Assembly: GCF_029760955.1 (NCBI RefSeq)
Contig: NZ_CP121682.1
Span: 3,286,001-3,350,000, forward strand
DNA length: 64,000 nt
Direction of reading: 5' to 3'
Origin: Streptomyces cathayae
GTDB taxonomy: Bacteria > Actinomycetota > Actinomycetes > Streptomycetales > Streptomycetaceae
Shown: one piece after another, positions 10,312 to 18,536 of the stretch
How the letters are laid out: every line of letters begins with the position of its first letter
How positions within the stretch are numbered: position 1 is the first letter of the stretch
Program-made: the position numbers and the translations under genes
The notes under the pieces: model-generated
The model's input: only the letters and a program-made list of their open reading frames with translations
What the model was told of the DNA's origin: nothing
The model's database searches: none

Positions 10312-10485
10312 CACGGCCGTGTCCCCGGCCGGGATTTCCGCCTCGTGCTTCACGCGGTCGACGGCACGCTCCGCATCGAGGTGACCGATACCCGCTGCGA
10401 ACGCCTGCCCGAGCTTCAACCGCCCTCTGCCGAAACCGAGTCGGGCCGCAGCCTGATCCTCCTGGACGCGCTCGCGGACCGCGGC
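10312..10485 (+). pseudogene. Remnant of an RsbW-like ATP-binding regulatory gene
   Basis: This short segment reads like the C-terminal half of a streptomycete HATPase_c anti-sigma-like protein. HGRVPGRDFRLVLHAVDG is the usual sequence after the N-box, then LRIEVTDTRCERLPEL, and SGRSLILLDALADRGGG corresponds to the G-box (normally GGRGL-L-V-ALA-RWG). The N-terminal ATP-binding half is missing in all frames. The frame continues directly into a different gene fragment. XRE/DUF397 genes are commonly neighbours of such ATPases, which fits this location. It is judged a broken gene. Confidence 0.6.
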
Positions 10486-10947
10486 GGCGGCGTCATCCAC
10501 GAGAACACCCGCCACACCGCCCGCTTCGTGCTGATCGGCAACCACCTCGCCCAACACCAGCAGTTGTCACTGCTCGCGATCGGCCTCGGCTGCCACATCC
10601 AGTCGCTGCCCAGCGGCACCCCCGTGGACATCAAGAGCCTCGCCGCCCACTTCCAGGAGGGCACCACCCGCATCTCCGTCGCCCTGCGGGGGCCGGAGAC
10701 CCACGGCTACCTGCGTCGCGAACGCGTCCGCACACCCTCCGGCCGCATCGTCACCCGCACGATCTCCTGCAACCAGCCGAGGCCCCGGCGCGAGACGGCG
10801 GACACCGGCTGCCCCGCCCGGCAACCGCGTTTTACCCCGCGACCCCGGCCGGCGGCGGAGCGCACGCCCCAGCCCGACTGCACCGCCCCCGCACTCCTCC
10901 AGCAGGCCACCGACCTCCTCACCGGCCTACGGCGACACAACCCCCGT
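10486..10947 (+). pseudogene. Remnant of helix-turn-helix (replication-initiator-like) gene
   Basis: In the same frame as the ATPase remnant, the sequence switches to FVLIGNHLAQHQQLSLLAIG, then IQSLPSGTPVDIKSLAAHFQ and HGYLRRERVRTPSGRIVTRT, which I recognise as the winged-helix part of a common streptomycete helix-turn-helix protein. It ends with a proline-rich linker and the start of the C-terminal segment (APALLQQATDLLTGLRRHNP), then the family sequence is lost. The normal start codon is absent because the ATPase remnant is fused directly upstream, and the C-terminal roughly 60 residues are gone. It could be an expressed chimera, but a pseudogene is more likely. Confidence 0.6.
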
Positions 10948-11147
10948 CCGCCTTCCTCTCCGAAGTGGAACACAAGGCCGCTGAACTGGTCAGAGCGGCC
11001 GAAGTACGGTACCTGCACGGCCGCGCGTACGACAGTGACGACCCGAAGGGCGGCGACGTCACCGTTCACGGCGGGATGTTCACGTACCAGATCGTCGTGC
11101 GCAGCGAACGCGTCTACGTCGTCCAGGTCACCTACCTGGGCTGGTGA
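10947..11147 (+). pseudogene. Orphan C-terminal coding fragment
   Basis: Exactly where the helix-turn-helix fragment stops making sense, a second frame becomes protein-like: SAFLSEVEHKAAELVRAAEV, then GGDVTVHGGMFTYQIVVRSE and RVYVVQVTYLGW before the stop. About 66 residues look like the end of a small globular protein. I do not recognise the family. There is no start codon of its own in a sensible position, so I take it as the third fragment joined at this locus. A programmed frameshift from the preceding frame is the alternative. Confidence 0.45.
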
Positions 11148-11310
11148 CCCCGCCCCGACGCGCCTATGTCCGGGGCGCCTGATCGCCCCGCACTCTGCCG
11201 TCAGCCGCTCCGCCCGCCCGGGGTTCCCGGCGGTCCGCGTCGATCGGGAACTGGCTATCGTGACCACCACTTTCACAGGTCAACTCCCGTGCGCGGCAAG
11301 GGTAATCACG

Positions 11311-12132
11311 ATGGAGCAGCAGGACACAGGCTTGGACACCCCCGCGCGGATCGACACCGGCAAGCCGCATCCGGCGCGGATGTACGACTGGTTCCTCGGC
11401 GGCAAGGACAACTACCCGGCGGACGAGGAACTGGGCAGGCAGTTGGTGGGGTTCGCGCCGGACATCCCGGTCATGGCGCGGATGAACCGGGCTTTCATGC
11501 ACCGCGCCACACGCTGGGTGGCCGGCCAGGGCGTGCGCCAGTTCCTCGACATCGGCACCGGCATCCCCACCGAGCCCAACCTCCACCAGGTCGCCCAGGA
11601 GATCGCACCCGACGCGCGCGTCGTCTACTGCGACAACGACCCGATCGTGCTGGCCCACTCCGAAGCGCTGCTCCGGGGCACCTCTGAAGGGGGCGTCGAC
11701 TACGTGCAGGCGGACGCCCGTGACACCGCCGCCATCCTGGAACACGCCCGTAGGACCCTGGACTTCGACCGGCCGATCGCGCTCTCGCTGATCGCACTGC
11801 TGCACTTCATCAGCAACGAGGACGGCGCCTACGAACTGGTCGAACACCTCAAGGAAGCCCTGGCTCCAGGAAGTTACCTGATCATTTCCCACCTCACCCC
11901 CGATTTCCACCCGGAGGAGGCTTCGCGGAAGGTCACCGACCTGTACAAGGCGGGCGGGCTCACCATGGACATGCGCAGCCGGGAGCGCTTCGCCCGCTTC
12001 TTCGAGGGTCTGGAGCCCGTGGCCCCGGGCATCGTGGCCGCCGAGGACTGGCACCCGGAACTCGGAGAGCCGGTTCCCGGCCAGGAAGACGTCCGCAGCG
12101 GGGCCTACGTGGCGGTGGCACGCAAGAACTGA
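11311..12132 (+). CDS. DUF574-type SAM-dependent methyltransferase
   Basis: A 273-residue protein of the actinobacterial DUF574 / Methyltransf_19 family. Diagnostic features are the N-terminal motif HPARMYDWFLGGKDNYPADE, the SAM-binding loop VRQFLDIGTGIPTEPNLHQV (about residues 80-100), VVYCDNDPIVLAHSEALL and the C-terminal SGAYVAVARK. The natural substrate of the family is largely unknown. The start at 11311 (MEQQDTGLDTPARID) follows a GGCAAGGG sequence; upstream in-frame sequence belongs to the gene-fragment region and is rejected. Many streptomycetes carry ten or more copies. The gene is separated from the toxin operon by 165 bp. Confidence 0.85.
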   Translation: MEQQDTGLDTPARIDTGKPHPARMYDWFLGGKDNYPADEELGRQLVGFAPDIPVMARMNRAFMHRATRWVAGQGVRQFLDIGTGIPTEPNLHQVAQEIAPDARVVYCDNDPIVLAHSEALLRGTSEGGVDYVQADARDTAAILEHARRTLDFDRPIALSLIALLHFISNEDGAYELVEHLKEALAPGSYLIISHLTPDFHPEEASRKVTDLYKAGGLTMDMRSRERFARFFEGLEPVAPGIVAAEDWHPELGEPVPGQEDVRSGAYVAVARKN

Positions 12133-12297
12133 CCCCGCCCCGAGCAGGCCCGGCGAGCACCAGATCCGTACCCATGCCCTGCCACCCGACACGGCACCTG
12201 GCGGGACTTCGCCACGGCGGGCCACTGCAGCCGGAGCAGCGAGAGGTCAACTGGGCCGCTGGGGCAGCAGTGGTGGGTGATGTGCCAAGGTTGTGCG

Positions 12298-12855
12298 ATG
12301 ACAGATTCCGGTGGCGGCACGGGGGTGCCGGTACGGCGTTCCCGACTTGCCGAGTACGCGGAAATGACCGGGCAACCACCAAAGACTTCCCGCCAGTCGG
12401 AGGTTTCCAGGAGCGCCACGGCGTCCGAGCGTCCCGGCCTGGTGGAGACGGACCGGGGCGCCGAGCCCTCCGACGCGGAAGTCGCGGCCCGACGACGGGA
12501 GTTCACCATGTTGCTGGAGGTCTTCCGTGACACGGCGGTCCTGGTCCCGCTGCGGAGCGGCGGGTGGCTCACCGCCGACTTCGGCGGTGTGCGCTGGATC
12601 CTGGCCTTCTCCGACGAATCGGCCTTGGCCCGGTACGCGTTGGCCCGTGACGAGGCCCACCAGGAGTGGACGTATCAGACCGTGCTCGGGGCGCGACTGC
12701 TGGACGTGGCGGTGCCGGAGGCCAAAGTTCCCTGCGGCGTGGCCCTGGACGTGGCCGACGGCGCCGAGCACGCGGTGCTGTTTCCGCCGGTGTCGGGAGT
12801 GGTGCCCGACGCCTTCGCCGTGGATCACATACATCGGGGGGGTGCGCCTCGATGA
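12298..12855 (+). CDS. SseB-like protein, first gene of toxin operon
   Basis: A 185-residue protein whose C-terminal 110 residues resemble the N-terminal SseB domain: FTMLLEVFRDTAVLVPLRSG, WLTADFGGVRWILAFSDESA, and CGVALDVADGAEHAVLFPPV. In streptomycetes such genes often head operons for WXG100-type secreted proteins, where a chaperone-like role has been suggested. The first 70 residues are low-complexity and hydrophilic. I take the ATG at 12298 because AAGG lies eight bases upstream; GTG 12277 or ATG 12280 are possible. Its stop overlaps the next ATG (ATGA), which ties it to the toxin genes. Confidence 0.65.
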   Translation: MTDSGGGTGVPVRRSRLAEYAEMTGQPPKTSRQSEVSRSATASERPGLVETDRGAEPSDAEVAARRREFTMLLEVFRDTAVLVPLRSGGWLTADFGGVRWILAFSDESALARYALARDEAHQEWTYQTVLGARLLDVAVPEAKVPCGVALDVADGAEHAVLFPPVSGVVPDAFAVDHIHRGGAPR

Positions 12856-13517
12856 CGGGAGGCGGCGACGGCAAGGACCTGGCGGCGATCGGTCTCGACG
12901 AGATCGCCAAGGGACTGACGCTCGCTCTGGGCGAGCTGAAGGAACTCGGCATGGTCGGCGAGGCCGGCACCGGCCGTGGCTTCGGCGACATCGCGCTGTC
13001 CGGGCTCGAACTGGGTGCGGCGGGCCTCACCAGTGCCTTCGACTCCTTCTGCGAGCGGTGGGAGTGGGGCGTGCGCTCCCTGGTCAACGAGGGGAACGGG
13101 TTCGCGCTCAAGACCGGGCTGGCGGCCGGCACGTACTACGAGGTCGACCAGTACGTGGAAGGCGCCATGAAGATCGGCGTCAACTCCGTCATGGGCAACC
13201 CGTACGCCTCCGAGGAGGAGATCACCGACAAGGACTGGGGGCAGGTCCTGTCGAGCAACGCGTTCACCCACATCAGGGACGCCGACTACAGCAAGGAGTC
13301 CTTCGACCGCGCTTGGGAGAACAGCGCCCAGGGGTGGAAGGACGCGGGCCGGGACGTGATGACCTCCGAGAACCTAGGTCTGCCGGGGGCGGGCCCGGAG
13401 AGCGTGCGCGAGCGCCTGGGGATTTCGGAAGCCCGGTACGAGCAGCTGCTGGACGAGCAGTTCGGCCCTTCGCCCGAGGAGCGCGCCCGTGCGCAGAGTG
13501 ACGGGAGCGCTGGCTGA
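12852..13517 (+). CDS. ESX/WXG100-like partner protein of the toxin
   Basis: A 221-residue alpha-helical protein with no signal peptide or membrane segment. The segment SAFDSFCERWEWGVRSLV (residues 61-78) contains W70-E-W72-G73, resembling the helix-turn of ESX partners, and DQYVEGAMKIGVNSVMGNPY follows. Proteins of this type regularly precede type VII-secreted toxins in streptomycetes, and I infer a secretion-partner or chaperone function. It is coupled on both sides: ATGA with the SseB-like gene and TGATG with the toxin gene. A named Pfam family cannot be given with confidence. Confidence 0.6.
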   Translation: MTGGGDGKDLAAIGLDEIAKGLTLALGELKELGMVGEAGTGRGFGDIALSGLELGAAGLTSAFDSFCERWEWGVRSLVNEGNGFALKTGLAAGTYYEVDQYVEGAMKIGVNSVMGNPYASEEEITDKDWGQVLSSNAFTHIRDADYSKESFDRAWENSAQGWKDAGRDVMTSENLGLPGAGPESVRERLGISEARYEQLLDEQFGPSPEERARAQSDGSAG

Positions 13518-15466
13518 TGGGCGTCCTCGACGACCTCGGCGACGACTTGGGCAAGCTGAAGGACGGTCTCGACAGCGGCCTGAAGGTCGTCGAACACGGC
13601 ATCGACGCGGGCAAGAGGATCGTCGGCGAAGGCGTCGACTGGGGCACCGACCGGCTCGGCGAGGGCCTGGACGGGATCGGCCTGAAAGGCGCCGCGGACG
13701 CGGTGGAGGACTGGGGCGACGAGCTCGCCTCCGACCTGGGTGCCACACCGGGCGAACAGCAGCTCGGCCAGACCGAGGAAGCCGACGAACTCGTCCACGG
13801 GAACCCCGAAAGGATCCGGGGCAGCGCCGGGCACCTGCGCGACTTCTCCACCGCCTTCGACAAGGTCGGCTCGGGGATGAAGAAGGTCGACTCCTCCAGC
13901 TGGCGCGGCGAGGGCGGAGACACCTTCCGCGAGAAGTTCGGCGTCCACCCCACAAAGTGGCTCCGGGCTGCCGACGCCTGTGAGGCAGCCGCGGGCGCAC
14001 TGGAGTCCTACGCCGGCACCGTCACCTGGGCACAGAGGCAGGCACAGGAAGCGATCGCGCTCTACAAGCGGGGCAGACAAGCTTCCGAGCAGGCCGTCGA
14101 GGACCACAACAGACAGGTCGACGCGTACAACGCCAGGATCAAGGCCGAGCAGAGCCCCGGACCGCCGCCCGGGCCGTTCCGCGATCCCGGCGAGGAGACC
14201 GTCCGGCAGGCGCGCGAGAAGCTCGCCGAGGCGCGCAAGCAGCGCAACACCGCGGCCTCGGACGCCGAGCGGAGCATCAGAAAAGCCCTGGCCCACGCCC
14301 CGGCCGAGCCGCCGCCGCTGGAACGCATCGGCAACAACATGGTCGACGGCTTCATCGCGGGGAACATCGAATCCACCCACCTCGTCGGCGGTGTGGTCAA
14401 GGGCACGGCGGGTCTGCTCAACTTCGTCCGCGGCATCAACCCCGCGGACCCCTACAACCTGACCCACCCGGCGGAGTACCTCGAGAACACCTCGATGACG
14501 CTCTCCGGTCTGGTCTCCACCGTGGCCCATCCCGACCGGGCGGTGACCGCCGCGGTGGAGGGCTTCAAGAAGGACCCCTCCGAGTTCATCGGCCGCCTGG
14601 TTCCCGAACTGCTCGGCACCAAAGGCGCGGGGGTGGCCCGCGGCGGCCTCCGGCTCGCGGTGAAGGAGGGCGTGGAGGGCGGCGTCAAAACCGGTCTCCG
14701 GGAGGGTGTGGAGGCCGGGACACGTCCTCGCTCGCCGCTCGACGACGCGGCCGGCACGCACCGGCCGGACTCACCGGGCGACGGCTTCGACTACCGGCCC
14801 CAGGTCACGAACGACGGGTGGAGCGGGCTGAGTGCCGAACAACGGCACCAGGTGGCGGCCGCAGAACTGGAACGGGGCGCGCGCTCGTTCGCGGACCCCG
14901 ACGCGGCCATTTCCTACGGCAGGGACAACTGGAACCGCTACGTGGACGATCTGCCGCCGGAGACGCGCCAGGCGCTCCGGGATTACACGGGTGAGCCGCC
15001 TTACCCGGGGGCACCGGGCTATGCGACCTACCGGGAGATGAACGGCTTTCTTCGGGGTGATCCGCAACTGGGCACACCTGAAGTGCTCAACAACATTCGC
15101 GAAGTGGACAGGGCCTTGGCCGGGAACCCCCTGCCGGAGGACGTGATGGTCGTGCGCGGCAGCGGTACCGACCATATGCATTTCAAACGTCCGGAAGACC
15201 TGATCGGCCGGACGATGAGCGACTCCGGATATATGTCCTCCTCACTGGGCAATCACCCGGTTCCGAGCTTCGAGGGCAAAGAGGCGATCCTGCGCCTGCG
15301 TGTCCCGGAGGGCACGCACGCAGCGTGGGTGGAGAGAGTGAGCGACTTCGGTGTCACGGAGCGGGAGCTCCTGCTCGGACGGGACACGAACTACCGCGTG
15401 ACACGTGCCTTCTTGGACGAGAAGGGACAGGTTCAGATCTACGGCGAAGTCCTGCCGCGTGATTGA
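13517..15466 (+). CDS. Type VII-secreted ADP-ribosyltransferase toxin
   Basis: A 649-residue polymorphic toxin. Residues 1-210 match the putative T7SS-secretion module of streptomycete toxins: LGQTEEADELVHGNPERIRG, WxG at W129-R-G131 (SSSWRGEGGDTFREKFGVHP), and the helical VTWAQRQAQEAIALYKRGRQ. Residues 210-260 are coiled-coil-like, and 280-400 is a Gly/Ala-rich linker with possible membrane-active segments. The C-terminal 215 residues are a clostridial-type (C3/VIP2) ADP-ribosyltransferase: R547 in EDVMVVRGSG, the S574-S575-S576 motif in SGYMSSSLG, and the catalytic E615-R-E617 in GVTERELLLGRDTNYRV. All three signature elements are intact, so an active NAD-dependent mono-ADP-ribosyltransferase is predicted. 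Target unknown. The tip-coding DNA is distinctly lower in GC than the rest. Confidence 0.85.
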   Translation: MGVLDDLGDDLGKLKDGLDSGLKVVEHGIDAGKRIVGEGVDWGTDRLGEGLDGIGLKGAADAVEDWGDELASDLGATPGEQQLGQTEEADELVHGNPERIRGSAGHLRDFSTAFDKVGSGMKKVDSSSWRGEGGDTFREKFGVHPTKWLRAADACEAAAGALESYAGTVTWAQRQAQEAIALYKRGRQASEQAVEDHNRQVDAYNARIKAEQSPGPPPGPFRDPGEETVRQAREKLAEARKQRNTAASDAERSIRKALAHAPAEPPPLERIGNNMVDGFIAGNIESTHLVGGVVKGTAGLLNFVRGINPADPYNLTHPAEYLENTSMTLSGLVSTVAHPDRAVTAAVEGFKKDPSEFIGRLVPELLGTKGAGVARGGLRLAVKEGVEGGVKTGLREGVEAGTRPRSPLDDAAGTHRPDSPGDGFDYRPQVTNDGWSGLSAEQRHQVAAAELERGARSFADPDAAISYGRDNWNRYVDDLPPETRQALRDYTGEPPYPGAPGYATYREMNGFLRGDPQLGTPEVLNNIREVDRALAGNPLPEDVMVVRGSGTDHMHFKRPEDLIGRTMSDSGYMSSSLGNHPVPSFEGKEAILRLRVPEGTHAAWVERVSDFGVTERELLLGRDTNYRVTRAFLDEKGQVQIYGEVLPRD

Positions 15467-15544
15467 CTGCCCGCTGTATGACCGACGCAAGTTGCCCGCG
15501 CTGAGCACCTCGACGTAGCACCCGATCAGGAAAGACCAACCAGC

Positions 15545-17026
15545 ATGAGCTCCGAACACCCTGACCGCCGGATCAACCCACGCTTCGCCGAGAGCGTCGG
15601 CGGCCACATCGTGCCAGGAGGACCACCGCGTTATGCCCTTCATACCGGACGCCCCGTGCAGTACGTGGCATTCGCCGACACCGAGAACCGAGTGCTCGGT
15701 TACGTATGGGCGAACGACGAGGACGATGCCGCCGGCGTAGAACTACACAGCGCTGCAGGTCCTGATGCTTCCAACAGCGCTGGCGCTTGGGTGTTGCACC
15801 TGCATTCGGCCAAGGAGCGGGGCATCGCGCCAACTCAGGCCCTGACGGAAATCATGACGCAGCCGATCGCCGTCCACGGTCTCCACATCGTGCCGGACTC
15901 CCTCTCCCAGGCCGAGAGTCTCGCCGTCCTCGACGAACTCACCGAGCGGGAGTGGCGCAGGGACACCGTCAAGGGTGGATCGACGGCAGCGATCTTCGGT
16001 CTCGCCATCGGTGACGCTCTGGGCTATCCCACCGAGTTCCTCGACATCGCCCGGCTCACCAGCCGATACGGCTCCTGGCGACAGCTGGAGCTGCCCGTCC
16101 ACTCCGGTGTGGCCCGGGTCTCGGACGACACCCAGATGACTCTGGCGGTGATCGAGGCGCTGGCGGACGTCGCGGAGCACGGCGTCTCCTCCCTGACGGC
16201 CGCGACCGTCGAGCCGGCCCTGCGGGCACGCTTCGTGGCCTGGCTCCGCTCGCCGGACAACAACCGCGCTCCGGGGCGGACCTGCCTGGACGCGTGCGCG
16301 GCCCTGGAACGCGGTGTGCCGTGGCAGGAGGCCACCGTGATGGCCTCCAAGGGGTGCGGGGCGAACATGCGGGTGGCGCCCGTCGGTCTGCTGCCGGGGC
16401 TGACGGCGGAACAGCGCGCCGGTACGGCCCAGTTGCAGGCCGCGCTGACCCACGGCCATCCCACCGCGCTCGCAGCCAGCGACCTCACCGCACACGCCGT
16501 GTGGCTGCTCACGCACAACTGCCACCCCTCGGAGTTGCTGCCGCGGCTGCGCCACTACGGCCGGTCCGCACGCCGGACGTATCACGGAGACTGGCTCGAC
16601 GACCTGGCGCAGCGGGCGGGTGCGGCCGACCCCGCCGCATTCATCGCACACGGCTGGGACGAGACCCTGGCGGCTCTCGACACCGTTTCCGCCGCTCTCG
16701 ACCGGCCCGACCCGGAACGCGACCCCTGCGAGGTGGTCGGCGCGGGCTGGATCGCCGAGGAGGCTCTGGCCACTGCCCTCTACTGCTTCCTGCTCTTCCC
16801 CGAGGAACCCGTGGCGGTCGTCCAGCGAGCGGCGTTCTCCTCCGGCGACTCCGACTCCGTCGCCGCACTGGCCGGAGCGTTCGCCGGGGCGTCGGTCGGC
16901 GGCTCGGCCTGGCCCGCCGACTGGGTACGCGCGCTCGAGTACGGGGACCGGGTGCGCCCCCTCGTCTCCTTCTGGGACTCGGGCAACCCGAAGAGCTACC
17001 GCGGCCCGTCGGGGCGCCGCGCATGA
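15545..17026 (+). CDS. ADP-ribosylglycohydrolase, probable immunity to the ART toxin
   Basis: A 493-residue protein. Residues about 145-475 are an ADP-ribosyl-GH (DraG/ARH-type) domain with the dimetal site motifs present: GDALGYPTEF (residues 156-165), SDDTQMTL (193-200), SKGCGANMRVAP (268-279) and GDSDSVAALAGAFAGA (434-449). Such enzymes remove ADP-ribose from modified proteins or nucleic acids. The first 140 residues form an additional domain (HTGRPVQYVAFADTENRVLG; VHGLHIVPDSLSQAESLAVL) that could recognise the toxin or its target. It lies 78 bp downstream of the toxin with its own AGGAAAGA ribosome-binding site. Position and chemistry point to immunity by reversal; a housekeeping function is the alternative. 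Confidence 0.85.
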   Translation: MSSEHPDRRINPRFAESVGGHIVPGGPPRYALHTGRPVQYVAFADTENRVLGYVWANDEDDAAGVELHSAAGPDASNSAGAWVLHLHSAKERGIAPTQALTEIMTQPIAVHGLHIVPDSLSQAESLAVLDELTEREWRRDTVKGGSTAAIFGLAIGDALGYPTEFLDIARLTSRYGSWRQLELPVHSGVARVSDDTQMTLAVIEALADVAEHGVSSLTAATVEPALRARFVAWLRSPDNNRAPGRTCLDACAALERGVPWQEATVMASKGCGANMRVAPVGLLPGLTAEQRAGTAQLQAALTHGHPTALAASDLTAHAVWLLTHNCHPSELLPRLRHYGRSARRTYHGDWLDDLAQRAGAADPAAFIAHGWDETLAALDTVSAALDRPDPERDPCEVVGAGWIAEEALATALYCFLLFPEEPVAVVQRAAFSSGDSDSVAALAGAFAGASVGGSAWPADWVRALEYGDRVRPLVSFWDSGNPKSYRGPSGRRA

Positions 17027-17700
17027 GCCGACCCGTACGGCTGGCCACCGAATGGCTTCAGCAGACGTACAAGGGCCTGGTGGAACTGTCCGGCCCCGAC
17101 GTCGTGCACGAGACGCCCACCGCGTGGCTGCTCGGCTGCCGGTCCGTGGCGCAGCCCGGTTTCCCCCGCACTCCCATGCTCGCGGCGTCGATCGTCGTGC
17201 CCAGGTACAACGGTCTGCCCTACCACCCCGCCCCCGGCGCTCCGCTGGCCGACCTGGAGCCCGCTCCGAGCTGGAAGCTGGCCGACCGGCTGGTTTCCCA
17301 GCCGCGCAGGCTCAACGTGCGCGGCCGGGTGGTGGCCCTGCACCACCGGATCGACGGCACCTTGGTGACTCCCCTGCCGTGGGAACCGGGCCACGAGGCT
17401 CCGGGGTGGTGGGGCAGGTTGGTCCGGCGCTATTTCCCGGAGTTCGAGCCGAGGGCGGTGAACGACTGGGACGACATCATCCGCGCGGTCGGCACCACGG
17501 GGCCGGACTCCCGAGGTCTGGTCTGGGTCCGACGTGAACTCGGCGGCCGGGAGATCACCGGCCATCTCGTCCACGTGCACAACAACGCCGGCCACGTGGT
17601 CTTCCTCGACCCGATGACCGCCTCGTCGGCCACGCTGGAGACCACCGGTGTTCGCGAGCTTCGCCTGTTGCGCTCGCTGCCCGGTGACCGGGAGCAATAG
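17023..17700 (+). CDS. Papain-fold-toxin-like accessory protein
   Basis: A 225-residue cytosolic protein, translationally coupled to the hydrolase by ATGA. The N-terminal half (VVHETPTAWLLGCRSVAQPG; LAASIVVPRYNGLPYHPAPG) is reminiscent of YrhB-type immunity folds. The C-terminal half (GLVWVRRELGGREITGHLVH; NNAGHVVFLDPMTA) resembles the His/Asp end of toxin glutamine-deamidase / papain-fold domains, with His181 and Asp196. The only cysteine, Cys39, is not in the usual nucleophile context, so catalytic activity is doubtful. It is probably a second immunity or adaptor factor of the operon. This is the least certain assignment of the locus. Confidence 0.5.
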   Translation: MSRPVRLATEWLQQTYKGLVELSGPDVVHETPTAWLLGCRSVAQPGFPRTPMLAASIVVPRYNGLPYHPAPGAPLADLEPAPSWKLADRLVSQPRRLNVRGRVVALHHRIDGTLVTPLPWEPGHEAPGWWGRLVRRYFPEFEPRAVNDWDDIIRAVGTTGPDSRGLVWVRRELGGREITGHLVHVHNNAGHVVFLDPMTASSATLETTGVRELRLLRSLPGDREQ

Positions 17701-17758
17701 ACCAGGTCAGGCCCACGTACCGGACACCCTGCGACGGTCCATCGGTCGGGGCCCGCAC

Positions 17759-17804
17759 GAGGGGGCCGAGGCAGCCGCGTACCGACGGCCGCCTCGGCCC
17801 CCTC
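17759..17804 (+). terminator. Terminator of the toxin operon
   Basis: A 14-bp perfect stem (GAGGGGGCCGAGGC with GCCTCGGCCCCCTC) encloses a smaller GCCG/CGGC pairing. It lies 59 bp after the last gene of the toxin operon and before the convergent response-regulator gene, so it may act in both directions. Confidence 0.75.
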
Positions 17805-17882
17805 TCAGTCCGTCTGGTGACGGCACGGGGCGGACAGTCCCGTGTCACGGACCGGTTGCCGGATTGCTCACGGTGCGCCGCG

Positions 17883-18536
17883 TCAGGCCCTCAGATACGC
17901 CAGGACCGCCAGCACCCTGCGGTGCGTCTCGGTCGCCGGGGGCAGGTCGAGCTTGGTGAGGATGCTGCCGATGTGCTTGCCCACGGCCGCCTCGGAGACG
18001 ACGAGTTCACGGGCGATGGCGCCGTTGGACCTGCCCTCCGCGATCAGGGCCAGCACCTGCCGCTCGCGCGGGCTGAGCCGCTCCAGGGGGTCGCGGCGGC
18101 GGCGCAGCAACTGGCGTACCACCTCCGGGTCGACGACCGTGCCGCCGTCCGCGACCTCGGCCAGCGCGTCGACGAACTCCTCGACCTGGCCGACGCGGTC
18201 CTTCAGCAGGTAGCCGACGCCCGTGCCGTCGCCGGAGTCCAGCAGTTCGGCGGCGTACGCCCGCTGCACGTACTGGCTGAGGACGAGGACGGGCAGAGTG
18301 GGGCGCTTCTCCCGCAGCCGTACCGCCGCGTGCAGGCCCTCGTCCTGGAAGCCGGGCGGCATGCGGACGTCCGTCACGACGATGTCCGGGGCGTGTTCCT
18401 CGACGGCGGCGACGAGCCCCTCCGCGTCGCCCACGGCCGCCACGACCTCGTGGCCGAAGCGGGCGAGCAGGCCGGTCAGCCCGTCCCGCAGCAGCACACT
18501 GTCCTCGGCCAGTACTACGCGAAGCGTTCGGTCCAC
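17883..18536 (-). CDS. NarL/LuxR-family response regulator
   Basis: A 217-residue two-component response regulator. The receiver domain has E11/D12 ([14 protein letters not shown]), the phospho-acceptor D56 ([12 protein letters not shown]) and the conserved K in [13 protein letters not shown]. The output domain is a LuxR helix-turn-helix ([40 protein letters not shown]). GTG at 18536 is chosen because GGAG lies upstream; GTG at 18557 is possible. It overlaps the histidine kinase gene by 22 bp, so the two are co-translated. The divergent ABC transporter is the obvious candidate target. Confidence 0.9.
   Translation of the reverse strand: MDRTLRVVLAEDSVLLRDGLTGLLARFGHEVVAAVGDAEGLVAAVEEHAPDIVVTDVRMPPGFQDEGLHAAVRLREKRPTLPVLVLSQYVQRAYAAELLDSGDGTGVGYLLKDRVGQVEEFVDALAEVADGGTVVDPEVVRQLLRRRRDPLERLSPRERQVLALIAEGRSNGAIARELVVSEAAVGKHIGSILTKLDLPPATETHRRVLAVLAYLRA

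Noticed and set aside
10024-12132. One continuous reading frame of about 700 codons covering the ATPase remnant, helix-turn-helix remnant and the methyltransferase.
   Set aside because: The middle part (about 10950-11310) is not protein-like in this frame, another frame codes there, and the methyltransferase has its own start; the open frame reflects high GC.
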